Shown one piece after another: positions 21,271-29,492 of a stretch of DNA of 64,000 nucleotides. The stretch is from positions 62,001 through 126,000 of the forward strand of contig DATBGZ010000088.1 of the NCBI GenBank assembly GCA_036557785.1. Direction: 5' to 3'. Below the pieces are notes generated by a model. The model ran no database searches. It saw nothing but the letters and a program-made list of their open reading frames with translations, and was not told the origin of the DNA. The DNA comes from DATBGZ01 sp036557785. GTDB lineage: Bacteria; Actinomycetota; Actinomycetes; Mycobacteriales; Micromonosporaceae. The position numbers and the translations under genes are program-made. How positions within the stretch are numbered: the stretch's first letter is position 1; each line of letters starts with the position of its first letter.

Positions 21271-21951
21271 GTGATTGCGCTTGAGCACGTGACGAAGACG
21301 TACCCGAAGGCCCAGCGCCCATCCCTGAGCGATGTCTCAGTCTTGATCGACAAGGGTGAGTTCGTGTTCTTCATCGGGCCGTCGGGCTCGGGGAAGTCAA
21401 CGATCATCAAGCTGCTGCTGCGCGAGATCCAGCCCACCAAGGGCAAGATCATGGTCAACGGTCGCGAGGTCGGCGGCATGCGCTCGTGGCGCATCCCCCA
21501 CTTCCGCCGCTCGATCGGCTGTGTCTTCCAGGACTTCCGGCTGCTGCCGAACCGTACGGCCTACGAGAACGTCGCGTTCGCACTCGAGGTGATCGGCAAG
21601 ACCCAGGCCGTGGCTCGCCGGGTTGTGCCGGAAGTGCTCGAGCTCGTGGGGCTCGGCGGTAAGGAGCACCGCTACCCGCAGGAGCTCTCCGGTGGCGAGC
21701 AGCAGCGTGTCGCGGTGGCACGCGCGTTCGTGAACCGGCCGTTGATCCTGCTCGCCGACGAGCCGACGGGGAACCTCGACCCGGACACCTCGATCGAGAT
21801 CATGCGCCTGCTGGACCGGATCAATCGCACCGGGACCACCGTCGTGATGGTGACCCACGACTCGAACATCGTGAACCAGATGCGCCGGCGCGTGGTTGAG
21901 ATCGAGAGCGGAAAGATCGTCCGGGACCAGCCGAGGGGTGTCTACGGCTGA
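21271..21951 (+). CDS. ftsE: Cell division ATP-binding protein FtsE
   Basis: This 226-residue ABC ATPase drives the membrane partner FtsX to activate peptidoglycan hydrolases at the septum. It has Walker A GPSGSGKST, a Q-loop in VFQDFRLLPNRTAYENV, the signature LSGGEQQRVAVARA and Walker B LLADEPTGNLD. GTG 21271 is chosen because the protein then opens IALEHVTKTYP like its relatives. The frame stays open 42 bp further upstream, but that would include the promoter. ftsX follows after 97 bp. Confidence 0.96.
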   Translation: MIALEHVTKTYPKAQRPSLSDVSVLIDKGEFVFFIGPSGSGKSTIIKLLLREIQPTKGKIMVNGREVGGMRSWRIPHFRRSIGCVFQDFRLLPNRTAYENVAFALEVIGKTQAVARRVVPEVLELVGLGGKEHRYPQELSGGEQQRVAVARAFVNRPLILLADEPTGNLDPDTSIEIMRLLDRINRTGTTVVMVTHDSNIVNQMRRRVVEIESGKIVRDQPRGVYG

Positions 21952-22048
21952 TGTCCGCCGGCCGGCCCGCGCGTAGCCGCATGGTCCGGCCGTGCCCGCC
22001 TGCTGATCCACCGTCCCCGTCGCACTCCCCGGGAAGGAACCGCACCCG

Positions 22049-22957
22049 ATGCGTTTCAAGTACGTGATCAATGAGGTCATGGTCGGCCTCTGGCGCAATG
22101 TGACCATGACGATCGCCATGATCATCACGATGGCGGTGTCGCTCACGCTACTCGGCGCCAGCCTCCTGCTGTACAAGCAGGTCGATCGCATGAAGGACGC
22201 GTACAGCCAGAACGCCGAGGTCAGCCTCTTCTTCCGGGTGGGGGACACGGAGGAGACCAAGCACGCGACGCCGGAGCAGAAGGCCGCGATCGAGAACGCG
22301 CTGGCCAGCGACCCGCTCGTCTCGCAGTACTGGTTCGAGGACAAGACCGAGGCGTACCGCAAGTTCTCGATCCTCTTCGCGTCGACGCCCGACCTGGTCG
22401 AGCTGACGAAGTCGGAGGATCTGCCAGAGTCGTACCGGGTCAAGCTCAAGGACCCCAGCACCGTTCCCCAGTTCGAGGCGAAGTACGAGCAGTACGTCAA
22501 TGACCAGGGCGGCCTGGAGCTGATCCTCGATCAGAAGAAGCTGCTCGAGAAGGTCTTCTCCGTGCTCGGGTCGCTGCAGAAGCTCGCGCTGATCATCTCG
22601 ATCGTGCAGGCCGTCGCCGCGCTGATGCTGGTCATCAACACGATCCAGATCGCGGCCTACAGCAAACGCCGCGAGGTCGCCGTGATGAAGCTCGTCGGCG
22701 CCTCCAACTGGTTCATCCAGGCTCCGTTCGTCCTCGAGGCGGTCTCGGCCGGCCTCATCGGCGCCGTCATCGCCTACGGCACCCTGGTGCTCGCGAAGAT
22801 CTACATATTCGATTCCGCCTTGGCACCACTGACCTCGGTGCTCACCGAGGTGCCGTGGACCAACGTGAACCTCATGCTGCCGGTCCTCGGCGCCGGCGCG
22901 GCCCTGATCAGCTCCATCACCGGCTGGATCGCACTGCGCTTCTACATCAAGGTCTGA
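22049..22957 (+). CDS. ftsX: Cell division membrane protein FtsX
   Basis: This 302-residue permease-like protein pairs with FtsE. One membrane helix is near residues 22-42, then comes a large extracellular domain (about 45-165) that contacts peptidoglycan hydrolases, then three C-terminal helices (for example LALIISIVQAVAALMLVINTI). It contains the family feature YSKRREVAVMKLVGASNWFI. The start is ATG 22049 with GGAAGGA upstream. In many actinobacteria smpB follows ftsX; here a convergent sigma-factor gene overlaps its end by 11 bp instead. Confidence 0.95.
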   Translation: MRFKYVINEVMVGLWRNVTMTIAMIITMAVSLTLLGASLLLYKQVDRMKDAYSQNAEVSLFFRVGDTEETKHATPEQKAAIENALASDPLVSQYWFEDKTEAYRKFSILFASTPDLVELTKSEDLPESYRVKLKDPSTVPQFEAKYEQYVNDQGGLELILDQKKLLEKVFSVLGSLQKLALIISIVQAVAALMLVINTIQIAAYSKRREVAVMKLVGASNWFIQAPFVLEAVSAGLIGAVIAYGTLVLAKIYIFDSALAPLTSVLTEVPWTNVNLMLPVLGAGAALISSITGWIALRFYIKV

Positions 22958-23963
22958 CGGACGTCGAGGCTGGCACACTCGTCGGGAGTCCGCAGGAGAC
23001 CAAGATGTCGTCGCCGAAGAACCGGGTCAGGCCGGCGATCCGGTCGCCACGCGCCGTGAGCACCATCAGTCCCGCGGCTGACGCCGTGGACGCTGAGGGC
23101 TCGGCGAGGTAGCAGGCGTACGCCTGCTGGGTGTTCGCTCCCGTGGGAACCAGCACGAGTCGGCGCCGGCCCCGCCAGGCGCGACTCACCGTCAGGAACG
23201 CGCGGATCGCCGGCACTCCGACGTACTCGTGTGGCGCCGGCGGCATCGCGAGCCAGGCATCGCCCGTCAGCAGGTCGAGGAGGGCGTCGATATCGCGCTC
23301 GGCGAATGCCTCTGCGAACCGCTGGCCCAGCGCGCGTTCCTGGGCCGAGCCGGCCGGCGGATCTCGCCTGTCGTCGCGTGCCTCGTCCAGCGCGGCCCGG
23401 GCCCGTTGCAGCGAGCCCTTGACCGCGACGGGCGTGGTGTCGAGGATCCCCGCGACCTCATCGGCCGTGTAGCCCAGCACGTCACGCAGCACCAGGGTCG
23501 CCGCCTGGCGCGGCGGCATCCGTTGCAGCGCTGCGACCACCGCGAGCTCGATGGCCTCGCGCATGTGGTAGCGCGCCTCCGGCCCCGGCGCGTCGTCCGG
23601 GACCTGGTCGAGCAGGGCGTCCGGGTACGGCTGCAACCACGTGATCTCGGAGCGCCGAGTCGGCTCCGGCGGGTCGAACGGTGGCACTGCGGGCGCGGGC
23701 ACTCGCCGGCCGTGGTCGCGGATCGCGTTGAGGCACCGGTTGGTGGTGATCCGGTACAGCCACGTCCTGATCGAGGACCGGGCCTCGAACCCGTGCAGGG
23801 CACGCCACGCCGCGAGCAGCGCCTCCTGGAGGACGTCCTCCGCATCGGTGAAGCTGCCGAGGATCCGATAGCAGTGCAGATGCAGCTCGCGCCGGTACGG
23901 CTCGACCAGCTCGCGGAACGCCCCACCATCTCCGCTGCGGGCCTGCCCCAGCAGATCGCTCAC
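22947..23963 (-). CDS. ECF sigma factor with C-terminal SnoaL-like domain
   Basis: This 338-residue sigma-70 family protein has region 2 at about residues 15-85 (GSFTDAEDVLQEALLAAWRAL) and region 4 at about 140-195 (LQRMPPRQAATLVLRDVLGYTADEVAGIL). An NTF2/SnoaL-like extension of about 120 residues (from FAEAFAERDIDALLDLLTGD) matches the SigG/SigX5 type. In these ECF groups the C-terminal domain, rather than a separate anti-sigma factor, is thought to control activity. The start is GTG 23963. A stand-alone SnoaL-like gene is divergent, 92 bp away, and may be a target or partner. Confidence 0.87.
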   Translation of the reverse strand: MSDLLGQARSGDGGAFRELVEPYRRELHLHCYRILGSFTDAEDVLQEALLAAWRALHGFEARSSIRTWLYRITTNRCLNAIRDHGRRVPAPAVPPFDPPEPTRRSEITWLQPYPDALLDQVPDDAPGPEARYHMREAIELAVVAALQRMPPRQAATLVLRDVLGYTADEVAGILDTTPVAVKGSLQRARAALDEARDDRRDPPAGSAQERALGQRFAEAFAERDIDALLDLLTGDAWLAMPPAPHEYVGVPAIRAFLTVSRAWRGRRRLVLVPTGANTQQAYACYLAEPSASTASAAGLMVLTARGDRIAGLTRFFGDDILVSCGLPTSVPASTSVRP

Positions 23964-24055
23964 GCCCGCCCATCCTACCGTTCCGTTGGGCGCCCCTGCG
24001 GTGTCTACCTCTACGAGCCGGCGACCGACCCGGCCACGGGATGAGAGGACGCGAG

Positions 24056-24424
24056 ATGAGCGAGCAGACCAGCCCCGCCCTGCGGGTGGCCCTGGCGTAC
24101 CACCGGGCCTGGAGCGAGAAGGACATCGACCGTGCGATGAGCTTCATCGCCGACGACATCGTCTGCGATGCGCCGGCCGGGCGGATCGCAGGCGTGCAGG
24201 CGTACCGCGCGTTCATGGCTCCGTTCGTCGCGATGCTGCGCGGCACCACGCTGATCGGCGCGTTCGGTGACGAGGAGACGGCCGTGGTCGTCTATGACAC
24301 CGAGACCGCTCTCGTGCCAAGCGGACCGGGCGCGGAGTGGGTCCGGGTCAGCGACGGCCGGATCACGTACAGCCGGTTCATCTTCGACCGCGTCCCGTTC
24401 CAGGCCTCGCGCCCGCCGGCCTAA
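24056..24424 (+). CDS. SnoaL/NTF2-like small protein
   Basis: This 122-residue protein is a single NTF2-like cone fold: an N-terminal helix pair (ALAYHRAWSEKDIDRAMSFIADD), then strands including GRIAGVQAYRAFMAPF and a C-terminal VRVSDGRITYSRFIFD. Members include polyketide cyclases, ketosteroid isomerase-like enzymes and ligand carriers, so chemistry cannot be assigned. ATG 24056 is preferred over ATG 24041 because GAGAGGA sits just before it. It is divergent from a sigma factor carrying the same fold as its tail. The stop overlaps the convergent anti-sigma-like gene by 4 bp. Confidence 0.75.
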   Translation: MSEQTSPALRVALAYHRAWSEKDIDRAMSFIADDIVCDAPAGRIAGVQAYRAFMAPFVAMLRGTTLIGAFGDEETAVVVYDTETALVPSGPGAEWVRVSDGRITYSRFIFDRVPFQASRPPA

Positions 24425-25467
24425 CGGCTGCCGATCCACGTGTTGGCGGGGCGCGGCCCGATGGACAGGTCGCTGACGATGTGCAGCACGTCGTCGTCGG
24501 TGAGGGTGACACCCCGCGCCGGGACGCGGTCGAGGACCCCGACCAGCGGCCGGCCGTCGGGCAACGTCAGCCAGAGCATGACGGCCGTGCCGTTTCGGAA
24601 CCACCGACCCGAGGCCCCTCGCACCGTGACGGGCTCGGTCTGGTAGTCGACGCCTGGGTCTTCCTGACCGTCGATATCGAAGGTGATCACGCCGAACTGA
24701 CCCACGATCACTTCGAGGCGGGTCCTGTCCGGGCCGGTCTCGTACCTGACCAAGGCACCGGGAAGTGCCGGAAGCCAGCCGAAAGAGAGGGCAACCTCCA
24801 CCGTGGACACGCCGTCGGGAACCACCGACCGCCCGATCGCCAGCGCGGTCGCGCGGTTGTCCTCGCCTCCGTTCACCGACACGGCAAGGTTCAGACCGCC
24901 GCCGGCCTCCCAGAGCAGCACCGGGGTGCTGCCGCTCGGTCCCAGCCCACCGCGGGCACCGTTGACCCGGACCGGGGTGCGCCAGTCAGCGATCCCCCAC
25001 CACGTGGCCGGAACCAGGTCGAGGTAGATAGACGGTGGCGTCTCCTTCAGAGGGTCGAGCGTCGTGCCCACCGGGTACCACGCGCGGCGCTGCCGCAGTT
25101 GATCCAGGCCGGCGGCCACGGTCGTCGAGCGGCCGAGTTCGACGAAGCCGTCCGGTAGCCAGGTCGGTCGGTACCGCATCGGTACCACCGAGTTCCCGGG
25201 AGCGGGCGGTGCCGCCGCCGGGGTTGGCAGGTTACCGGGCGTCGGGACGTCGGGCCCGAAGTCCGTGCCGCCGAGAACGAGCCGAGCAGCGAGTACGCCG
25301 CCGCCGGCGAGCCCCCCAGCGACGACGAGCCCTCCCGCGGCAAGAAGCGCACGGCGTTGTCGGTGCATCTGGGCGGCACGACCCAGACCGGCACGTACCC
25401 GGATCGGATCCGGCGCCCGGTCGGCGAGCCGGACGAAGGCATCACCGATCTCATCATCGATGGTCAT
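24421..25467 (-). CDS. Single-pass membrane protein, probable anti-sigma/sensor partner of SigE-type ECF
   Basis: This 348-residue protein has a short cytoplasmic N-terminus (about 1-38), one membrane helix (LLAAGGLVVAGGLAGGGVLAAR) and an extracytoplasmic domain of about 280 residues with many Trp/Tyr strands. No zinc-binding anti-sigma motif (HxxxCxxC) is present. It sits directly downstream of the SigE-family sigma gene. GTG 25473 overlaps the sigma stop, but ATG 25467 lies at a better distance from GGAGG (25476-25480) and is preferred. Function as an anti-sigma factor or envelope sensor is inferred from context. Confidence 0.65.
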   Translation of the reverse strand: MTIDDEIGDAFVRLADRAPDPIRVRAGLGRAAQMHRQRRALLAAGGLVVAGGLAGGGVLAARLVLGGTDFGPDVPTPGNLPTPAAAPPAPGNSVVPMRYRPTWLPDGFVELGRSTTVAAGLDQLRQRRAWYPVGTTLDPLKETPPSIYLDLVPATWWGIADWRTPVRVNGARGGLGPSGSTPVLLWEAGGGLNLAVSVNGGEDNRATALAIGRSVVPDGVSTVEVALSFGWLPALPGALVRYETGPDRTRLEVIVGQFGVITFDIDGQEDPGVDYQTEPVTVRGASGRWFRNGTAVMLWLTLPDGRPLVGVLDRVPARGVTLTDDDVLHIVSDLSIGPRPANTWIGSR

Positions 25468-25469
25468 CT

Positions 25470-25967
25470 TCACCCTCCATTAAGGACTGACAGCGTGTCC
25501 GGCTTGCGGAGAGCCGCGAGCGCCCGGGCGGCGTGACTGCGCACCGTCGCTTCCCGGCACCCGAGTAGCTGGGCTATCTCGGCATCGGAGCGACCCTCGT
25601 AGTACCGCAGGGCGAGCACGGCGCGCTGGCGTGGCGGTAACGCGGCGATCAGCGCGACCAGGGCGTCCCGGGCGGCGACGTGGCGGGCCGGGTCGTCGAC
25701 CTGCCCGGTCGCGCGCTCAATCGCGTCGTCGGGCATCGGTACGGCTCGCCGGGTCAGCCGACGTCGTACCGAGAGGTACTCGTTGAGAACCATGCGCTTG
25801 ACGTACGCCTCGGGTTGGTCGATGGCCGCGATCCGCTCCCATCGCGCCTGCACCCGGACCAGGCAGTCCTGGACCACGTCCTGGGCGAGGTGGGGATCAC
25901 CGGTGACCGCCGTCGCGTACCTCAGGAGCGCCGCGAGCCGAGCGGAGATGAACTGGTCGAAGGTCAC
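25470..25967 (-). CDS. SigE-family ECF sigma factor
   Basis: This 165-residue sigma factor has region 2 (VTGDPHLAQDVVQDCLVRVQARW, then YVKRMVLNEYLSVRRR) and region 4 (LPPRQRAVLALRYYEGRSDAEIAQLLGCREATVRSHAARAL). The length and the ALPPRQRAVLALRYYEG phrase fit the actinobacterial SigE-family (Streptomyces-type) group. GTG 25967 is set by AGGAG at 25975-25979. A longer in-frame N-terminus is possible but has no domain content. It is co-transcribed with the single-pass membrane protein and divergent from ycnI. Confidence 0.88.
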   Translation of the reverse strand: MTFDQFISARLAALLRYATAVTGDPHLAQDVVQDCLVRVQARWERIAAIDQPEAYVKRMVLNEYLSVRRRLTRRAVPMPDDAIERATGQVDDPARHVAARDALVALIAALPPRQRAVLALRYYEGRSDAEIAQLLGCREATVRSHAARALAALRKPDTLSVLNGG

Positions 25968-26155
25968 ATTCGTGCTCCTGGTGCGGCGGACTCGTGCGGG
26001 CAAGACTTCGGGCTGCGCGGCGTGTGGCGGGCCTGACGACTCTTGAACGCCGCGGGTCGCCGATTCTGTGCAGTCACCGGAACTGCCCGCCCTGCGACAA
26101 CGACCAACCGTCGGATCCGGACCGTCCGTGATCACGTGAGCCAGGAGGAGACTGT

Positions 26156-26902
26156 ATGAGCCGCACCCGCGTTCCGCGCCCTGCCCGCACGGGAGCCCGC
26201 CGCGCACGGTTGCTCCTCGCCCGGGCCGGCGCCGCCCTCGCCGTGGTCGCCGCGGTCGTGCTGGGCGTAGGCGCCCCGGCCTCAGCTCACGTGACGGTCA
26301 ACCCGAGCGCGGCAACCCAGGGTGGGTTCGCGAAGCTCACATTCCGGGTGCCGGACGAGAAGGACAGTGCGAACACGGTCAAGATTCAGGTGACGCTCCC
26401 GGACAACGCCCCGATCCCGTCAGTCTCCGTGAAACCGGTGCCCGGCTGGACCGCACAGGTGCAGAAGCGGAGCCTCGACACACCGCTGACCGACGACGAC
26501 GGGGCGCAGATCAGCGAGGTCGTCAGCGCCATCACGTGGACGGCGGCGTCCGGGGCCGAGATCAAACCGGGCCAGTTCCAGGAGTTCGACGTCTCGGTCG
26601 GCCCGCTGCCCGACGTGGACCAGATCGTCTTCAAGGCTCTGCAGTACTACTCCGACGGCGACATCGTGCGCTGGATCGACGAGCCGACCCCCGGGGTCGA
26701 CTTGGAGCATCCCGCCCCGGTTCTGCACCTGACGCCGGCCGCCGACGACCCGCAGGCCGCCGGCGACACCACGACCGGTGGTACCAGCGGTGGCAGCGGC
26801 GTGGCGCTGGGGTTCGGGGTCGCCGGCGCCGTGCTGGGCCTCGCCGGCCTCGCCCTCGGCCTGCTCGCCTACCGTCGCACGTCGTCGCCCCCGACCCCCT
26901 GA
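26156..26902 (+). CDS. YcnI/DUF1775 copper-type exported protein
   Basis: This 248-residue protein has a signal peptide ending PASA before HVTVNPSAA, so the mature protein would begin with His, the residue that binds copper in the YcnI family. The YcnI domain (about 45-190) includes GFAKLTFRVPDEKDS, VVSAITWTA and a conserved DVSVGPLPD region. A Gly/Thr-rich spacer and a C-terminal helix (about 215-240, then YRR) anchor it to the membrane. YcnI proteins usually sit beside CopCD or PcuAC-like genes; none is adjacent. The 62-bp repeat copy 2 starts 4 bp after the stop. Confidence 0.85.
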   Translation: MSRTRVPRPARTGARRARLLLARAGAALAVVAAVVLGVGAPASAHVTVNPSAATQGGFAKLTFRVPDEKDSANTVKIQVTLPDNAPIPSVSVKPVPGWTAQVQKRSLDTPLTDDDGAQISEVVSAITWTAASGAEIKPGQFQEFDVSVGPLPDVDQIVFKALQYYSDGDIVRWIDEPTPGVDLEHPAPVLHLTPAADDPQAAGDTTTGGTSGGSGVALGFGVAGAVLGLAGLALGLLAYRRTSSPPTP

Positions 26903-26905
26903 CCC

Positions 26906-26967
26906 GTTGATCTAGGGCCCGGGACCGTGGTTCGATCTTCAACCACGGTCCTACGCCCTAGATCAAC
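26906..26967. repeat. 62-bp intergenic hairpin element, copy 2
   Basis: GTTGATCTAGGGC at the left and GCCCTAGATCAAC at the right form a perfect 13-bp outer stem. After a 3-nt/3-nt internal loop, GGACCGTGGTT pairs perfectly with AACCACGGTCC (11 bp) around an 8-nt loop. It starts 4 bp after the ycnI stop and can act as a terminator-like hairpin, although it has no T-tract. Confidence 0.85.
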
Positions 26968-26990
26968 TTGAAGGGGGAAAGCCGGTGGAC

Positions 26991-27006
26991 GAGTGAGTAC
27001 TCACTC
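26991..27006. promoter_or_regulatory. 16-bp palindrome, probable TetR operator
   Basis: GAGTGAGTACTCACTC is a perfect palindrome ending 15 bp before the tetR GTG. TetR repressors commonly bind such sites in their own promoters, so autoregulation, extending to the downstream ABC exporter genes, is the likely reading. Confidence 0.75.
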
Positions 27007-27021
27007 AGTTAACGTTCCGGC

Positions 27022-27657
27022 GTGGTCATCTCCGGCGGCTCCGGCGCGAGTGGTGGCACGCGGCAGCGGGTACCGGCGCTCTCGCCCGAGGAGCGACGGG
27101 CGGCACTGATCGCCGCCACCATCCCGCTGCTGCGCGAGCACGGCCCGTCGGTGAGCACGCGGCAGATCGCCGACGCGGCTGGGGTCGCCGAGGGGACGAT
27201 CTTCGGTGTCTTCAAGGACAAGGCGTCGTTGCTGCGAGCCGCGGTGGTGGCGGCACTCGACCCCGCCCCGCTGCTTCGCGCGTTGAGATCGATCGACCAG
27301 GCTCTACCCCTGCGGCGGCGCCTGGTCGCGGCGGCGTCGCTCGTCCGCGAGCATGTCGCCGGGCATGGCGGGCTCTTCTTCGTGGTCCGGGGACCCCTGT
27401 TCGCGGGAGACAGGCAGGGTCTGGCCGACGTGATGGCATCGCGTTACCTGATCCTTTATGAGCTCGCCAGCCTCATCGAGCCCGACGCCAAGCTGCTGCG
27501 TCGCAGTCCGGCGACCGCGGCCCGCCTGCTCATGTCGTTGGTCGGCTCGCCCCGGGGCGCGTTCGGTGTTCTCGACGAACAGCTCGACGACGAGGAAGTG
27601 GTCTCGGTCGTCCTCGACGGCCTGCTCGCCCGTCCATCCACAGTGGACCCGCCATGA
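27022..27657 (+). CDS. TetR-family regulator of the adjacent ABC exporter
   Basis: This 211-residue protein has an N-terminal TetR HTH (RRAALIAATIPLLREHGPSVSTRQIADAAGVAEGTIFGVFKDK). The C-terminal helical ligand domain differs between family members, so the inducer is unknown. The GTG start at 27022 closely follows the palindrome at 26991. Two ABC exporter genes follow on the same strand after 61 bp, the classic layout of a drug- or metabolite-inducible efflux operon. Confidence 0.88.
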   Translation: MVISGGSGASGGTRQRVPALSPEERRAALIAATIPLLREHGPSVSTRQIADAAGVAEGTIFGVFKDKASLLRAAVVAALDPAPLLRALRSIDQALPLRRRLVAAASLVREHVAGHGGLFFVVRGPLFAGDRQGLADVMASRYLILYELASLIEPDAKLLRRSPATAARLLMSLVGSPRGAFGVLDEQLDDEEVVSVVLDGLLARPSTVDPP

Positions 27658-27718
27658 CCCGGCCACGTCCACCAGCTCCCACGACCTGTCCGAAGAACGC
27701 CCTGCCCCGGGAGGCGCC

Positions 27719-29455
27719 ATGCTGCTGAAGCTGTTGCGGAGCCATCTGCGTCCATACTGGCCCCAGATCAGCGCCGTCATGGTGTTCCAGTTCCTGGGGA
27801 CGCTCGCCAACCTTTACCTGCCGACGCTCAACGCCGACATCATCGACAGCGGTGTGGTGAAGGGCGACACGGGCTACATCATGCGGATCGGCATGCTGAT
27901 GCTGGGGGTGACCCTGGCCCAGGTCGGCTGCTCCATCGCGGCCATCTACTTCGGCGCGAGCACGGCCTCGGCCCTCGGCCGTGATGTGCGCGCGTCCATC
28001 TTCGGCCGGGTCCAGGACTTCTCCGCCCGGGAGGTCGGACACTTCGGTGCTCCGTCGTTGATCACGCGCACCACCAACGACGTCCAGCAGGTGCAGATGG
28101 TGATGCTGCTGACGTTCACGCTGCTGATCTCCGCCCCGATCATGTGCGTGGGCGGTGTCATTCTCGCCCTACGCCAGGACGTTCCCCTCTCCGGCCTGCT
28201 GCTGGTGATCGTGCCGGTCCTGTTGGCCGCGATCGCCCTCATCGTGTCCCGGATGCGTCCGCTGTACCGCAGGCTGCAGGTACGCATCGACATGGTCAAC
28301 CGCATCGTCCGCGAGCAACTCTCCGGCATCCGGGTCGTGCGCGCATTCGTCCGGGACGAGTACGAGCGGGAGCGGTACGGCGCGGCGAACACCGAGCTCA
28401 CCGGCATCTCGCTCGCCGTCGGGCGCCTGATGGCGTTCATGTTCCCCGTGGTGACGCTGGTCATCAACGTCTCCAGCATCGGGGTGCTGTGGTTCGGGGC
28501 CGGCCGAATCTCCAGTGGTGGCATGCAGATCGGTGCGCTGACCGCCTTCCTCGCCTACCTCACGCAGATCCTGATGTCGATCATGATGGCGACGGTCATG
28601 TTCGTGATGATCCCGCGGGCCGAGGTCTGCGCCGAGCGAATCCAGGAGGTGCTCGACACCGAACCGAGCGTCGCGCCGCCCGCCGCACCAGTGACCACAG
28701 TGGACGAACACGGAACGCTGGAGCTGCGCGGTGTGGAGTTCCGCTACCCCGGCGCGGAGGAGCCCGTACTGCGCGGCGTGGACCTGCTCGCCCGACCCGG
28801 CCGCACTACGGCGGTCGTCGGGGGCACCGGCAGCGGCAAGACCACGCTGGTGAACCTGGTGCCGCGGCTGTTCGACGTCACCGCGGGCAGCGTGCTCGTG
28901 GACGGGGTCGACGTCCGCGATCTCGACCCGGATCTGCTCACCGCGATGGTGGCGATCGTGCCGCAGCGTCCCTACCTGTTCGCCGGAACGGTCGCCTCCA
29001 ACCTGCGCTACGGCCGAGCCGATGCCACCGACGAGGAGCTCTGGCACGCGCTGGAGGTGGCGCAGGCTCGCGAGTTCGTCCAGGACATGCCGGCCGGGCT
29101 CGAGGCGCCGATCGCCCAGGGCGGCAGCAACGTCTCCGGTGGGCAGCGCCAGCGCTTGGCGATCGCGCGGGCCCTGGTCCGCCGGCCGGAGATCTACCTG
29201 TTCGACGACTCGTTCTCGGCGCTGGACTACGCGACCGACGCCGCCCTGCGCGCCGCGCTGGCGCGGGAGACCGAACGGGCGACCGTGGTGATCGTGGCGC
29301 AGCGGGTCGCCACGATCCGCGATGCCGACAGCATCGTCGTGCTCGACGAGGGGGCGGTGGTCGGCACCGGCACCCACGACGAGCTGATGGCCACCAACGA
29401 GACCTACCGCGAGATCGTGCTGTCCCAGCTCACCGAGGCGGAGGCCAACCGGTGA
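27719..29455 (+). CDS. ABC exporter half-transporter, degenerate-site subunit
   Basis: This 578-residue protein starts at ATG 27719 after GGGAGG. It has six membrane helices (about residues 15-310) and a nucleotide-binding domain (about 340-570) with Walker A GGTGSGKTT and signature NVSGGQRQRLAIAR. Walker B is followed by Asp (LFDDSFSALD) instead of the catalytic Glu. This is the hallmark of the degenerate subunit in heterodimeric exporters such as TM287/288 or LmrCD, and the next gene supplies a normal Walker B. Substrate unknown; drug or lipid export is likely. It is under probable TetR control. Confidence 0.9.
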   Translation: MLLKLLRSHLRPYWPQISAVMVFQFLGTLANLYLPTLNADIIDSGVVKGDTGYIMRIGMLMLGVTLAQVGCSIAAIYFGASTASALGRDVRASIFGRVQDFSAREVGHFGAPSLITRTTNDVQQVQMVMLLTFTLLISAPIMCVGGVILALRQDVPLSGLLLVIVPVLLAAIALIVSRMRPLYRRLQVRIDMVNRIVREQLSGIRVVRAFVRDEYERERYGAANTELTGISLAVGRLMAFMFPVVTLVINVSSIGVLWFGAGRISSGGMQIGALTAFLAYLTQILMSIMMATVMFVMIPRAEVCAERIQEVLDTEPSVAPPAAPVTTVDEHGTLELRGVEFRYPGAEEPVLRGVDLLARPGRTTAVVGGTGSGKTTLVNLVPRLFDVTAGSVLVDGVDVRDLDPDLLTAMVAIVPQRPYLFAGTVASNLRYGRADATDEELWHALEVAQAREFVQDMPAGLEAPIAQGGSNVSGGQRQRLAIARALVRRPEIYLFDDSFSALDYATDAALRAALARETERATVVIVAQRVATIRDADSIVVLDEGAVVGTGTHDELMATNETYREIVLSQLTEAEANR

Positions 29456-29492
29456 GCACGAGGATCCAGCGCCGAACGAAAGGCGAGTATCG

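Noticed and set aside
24041..24055. ATG 24041 as start of the SnoaL-like gene
   Set aside because: The GAGAGGA sequence just downstream of it is placed to serve ATG 24056, and the extra five residues are not family-like.
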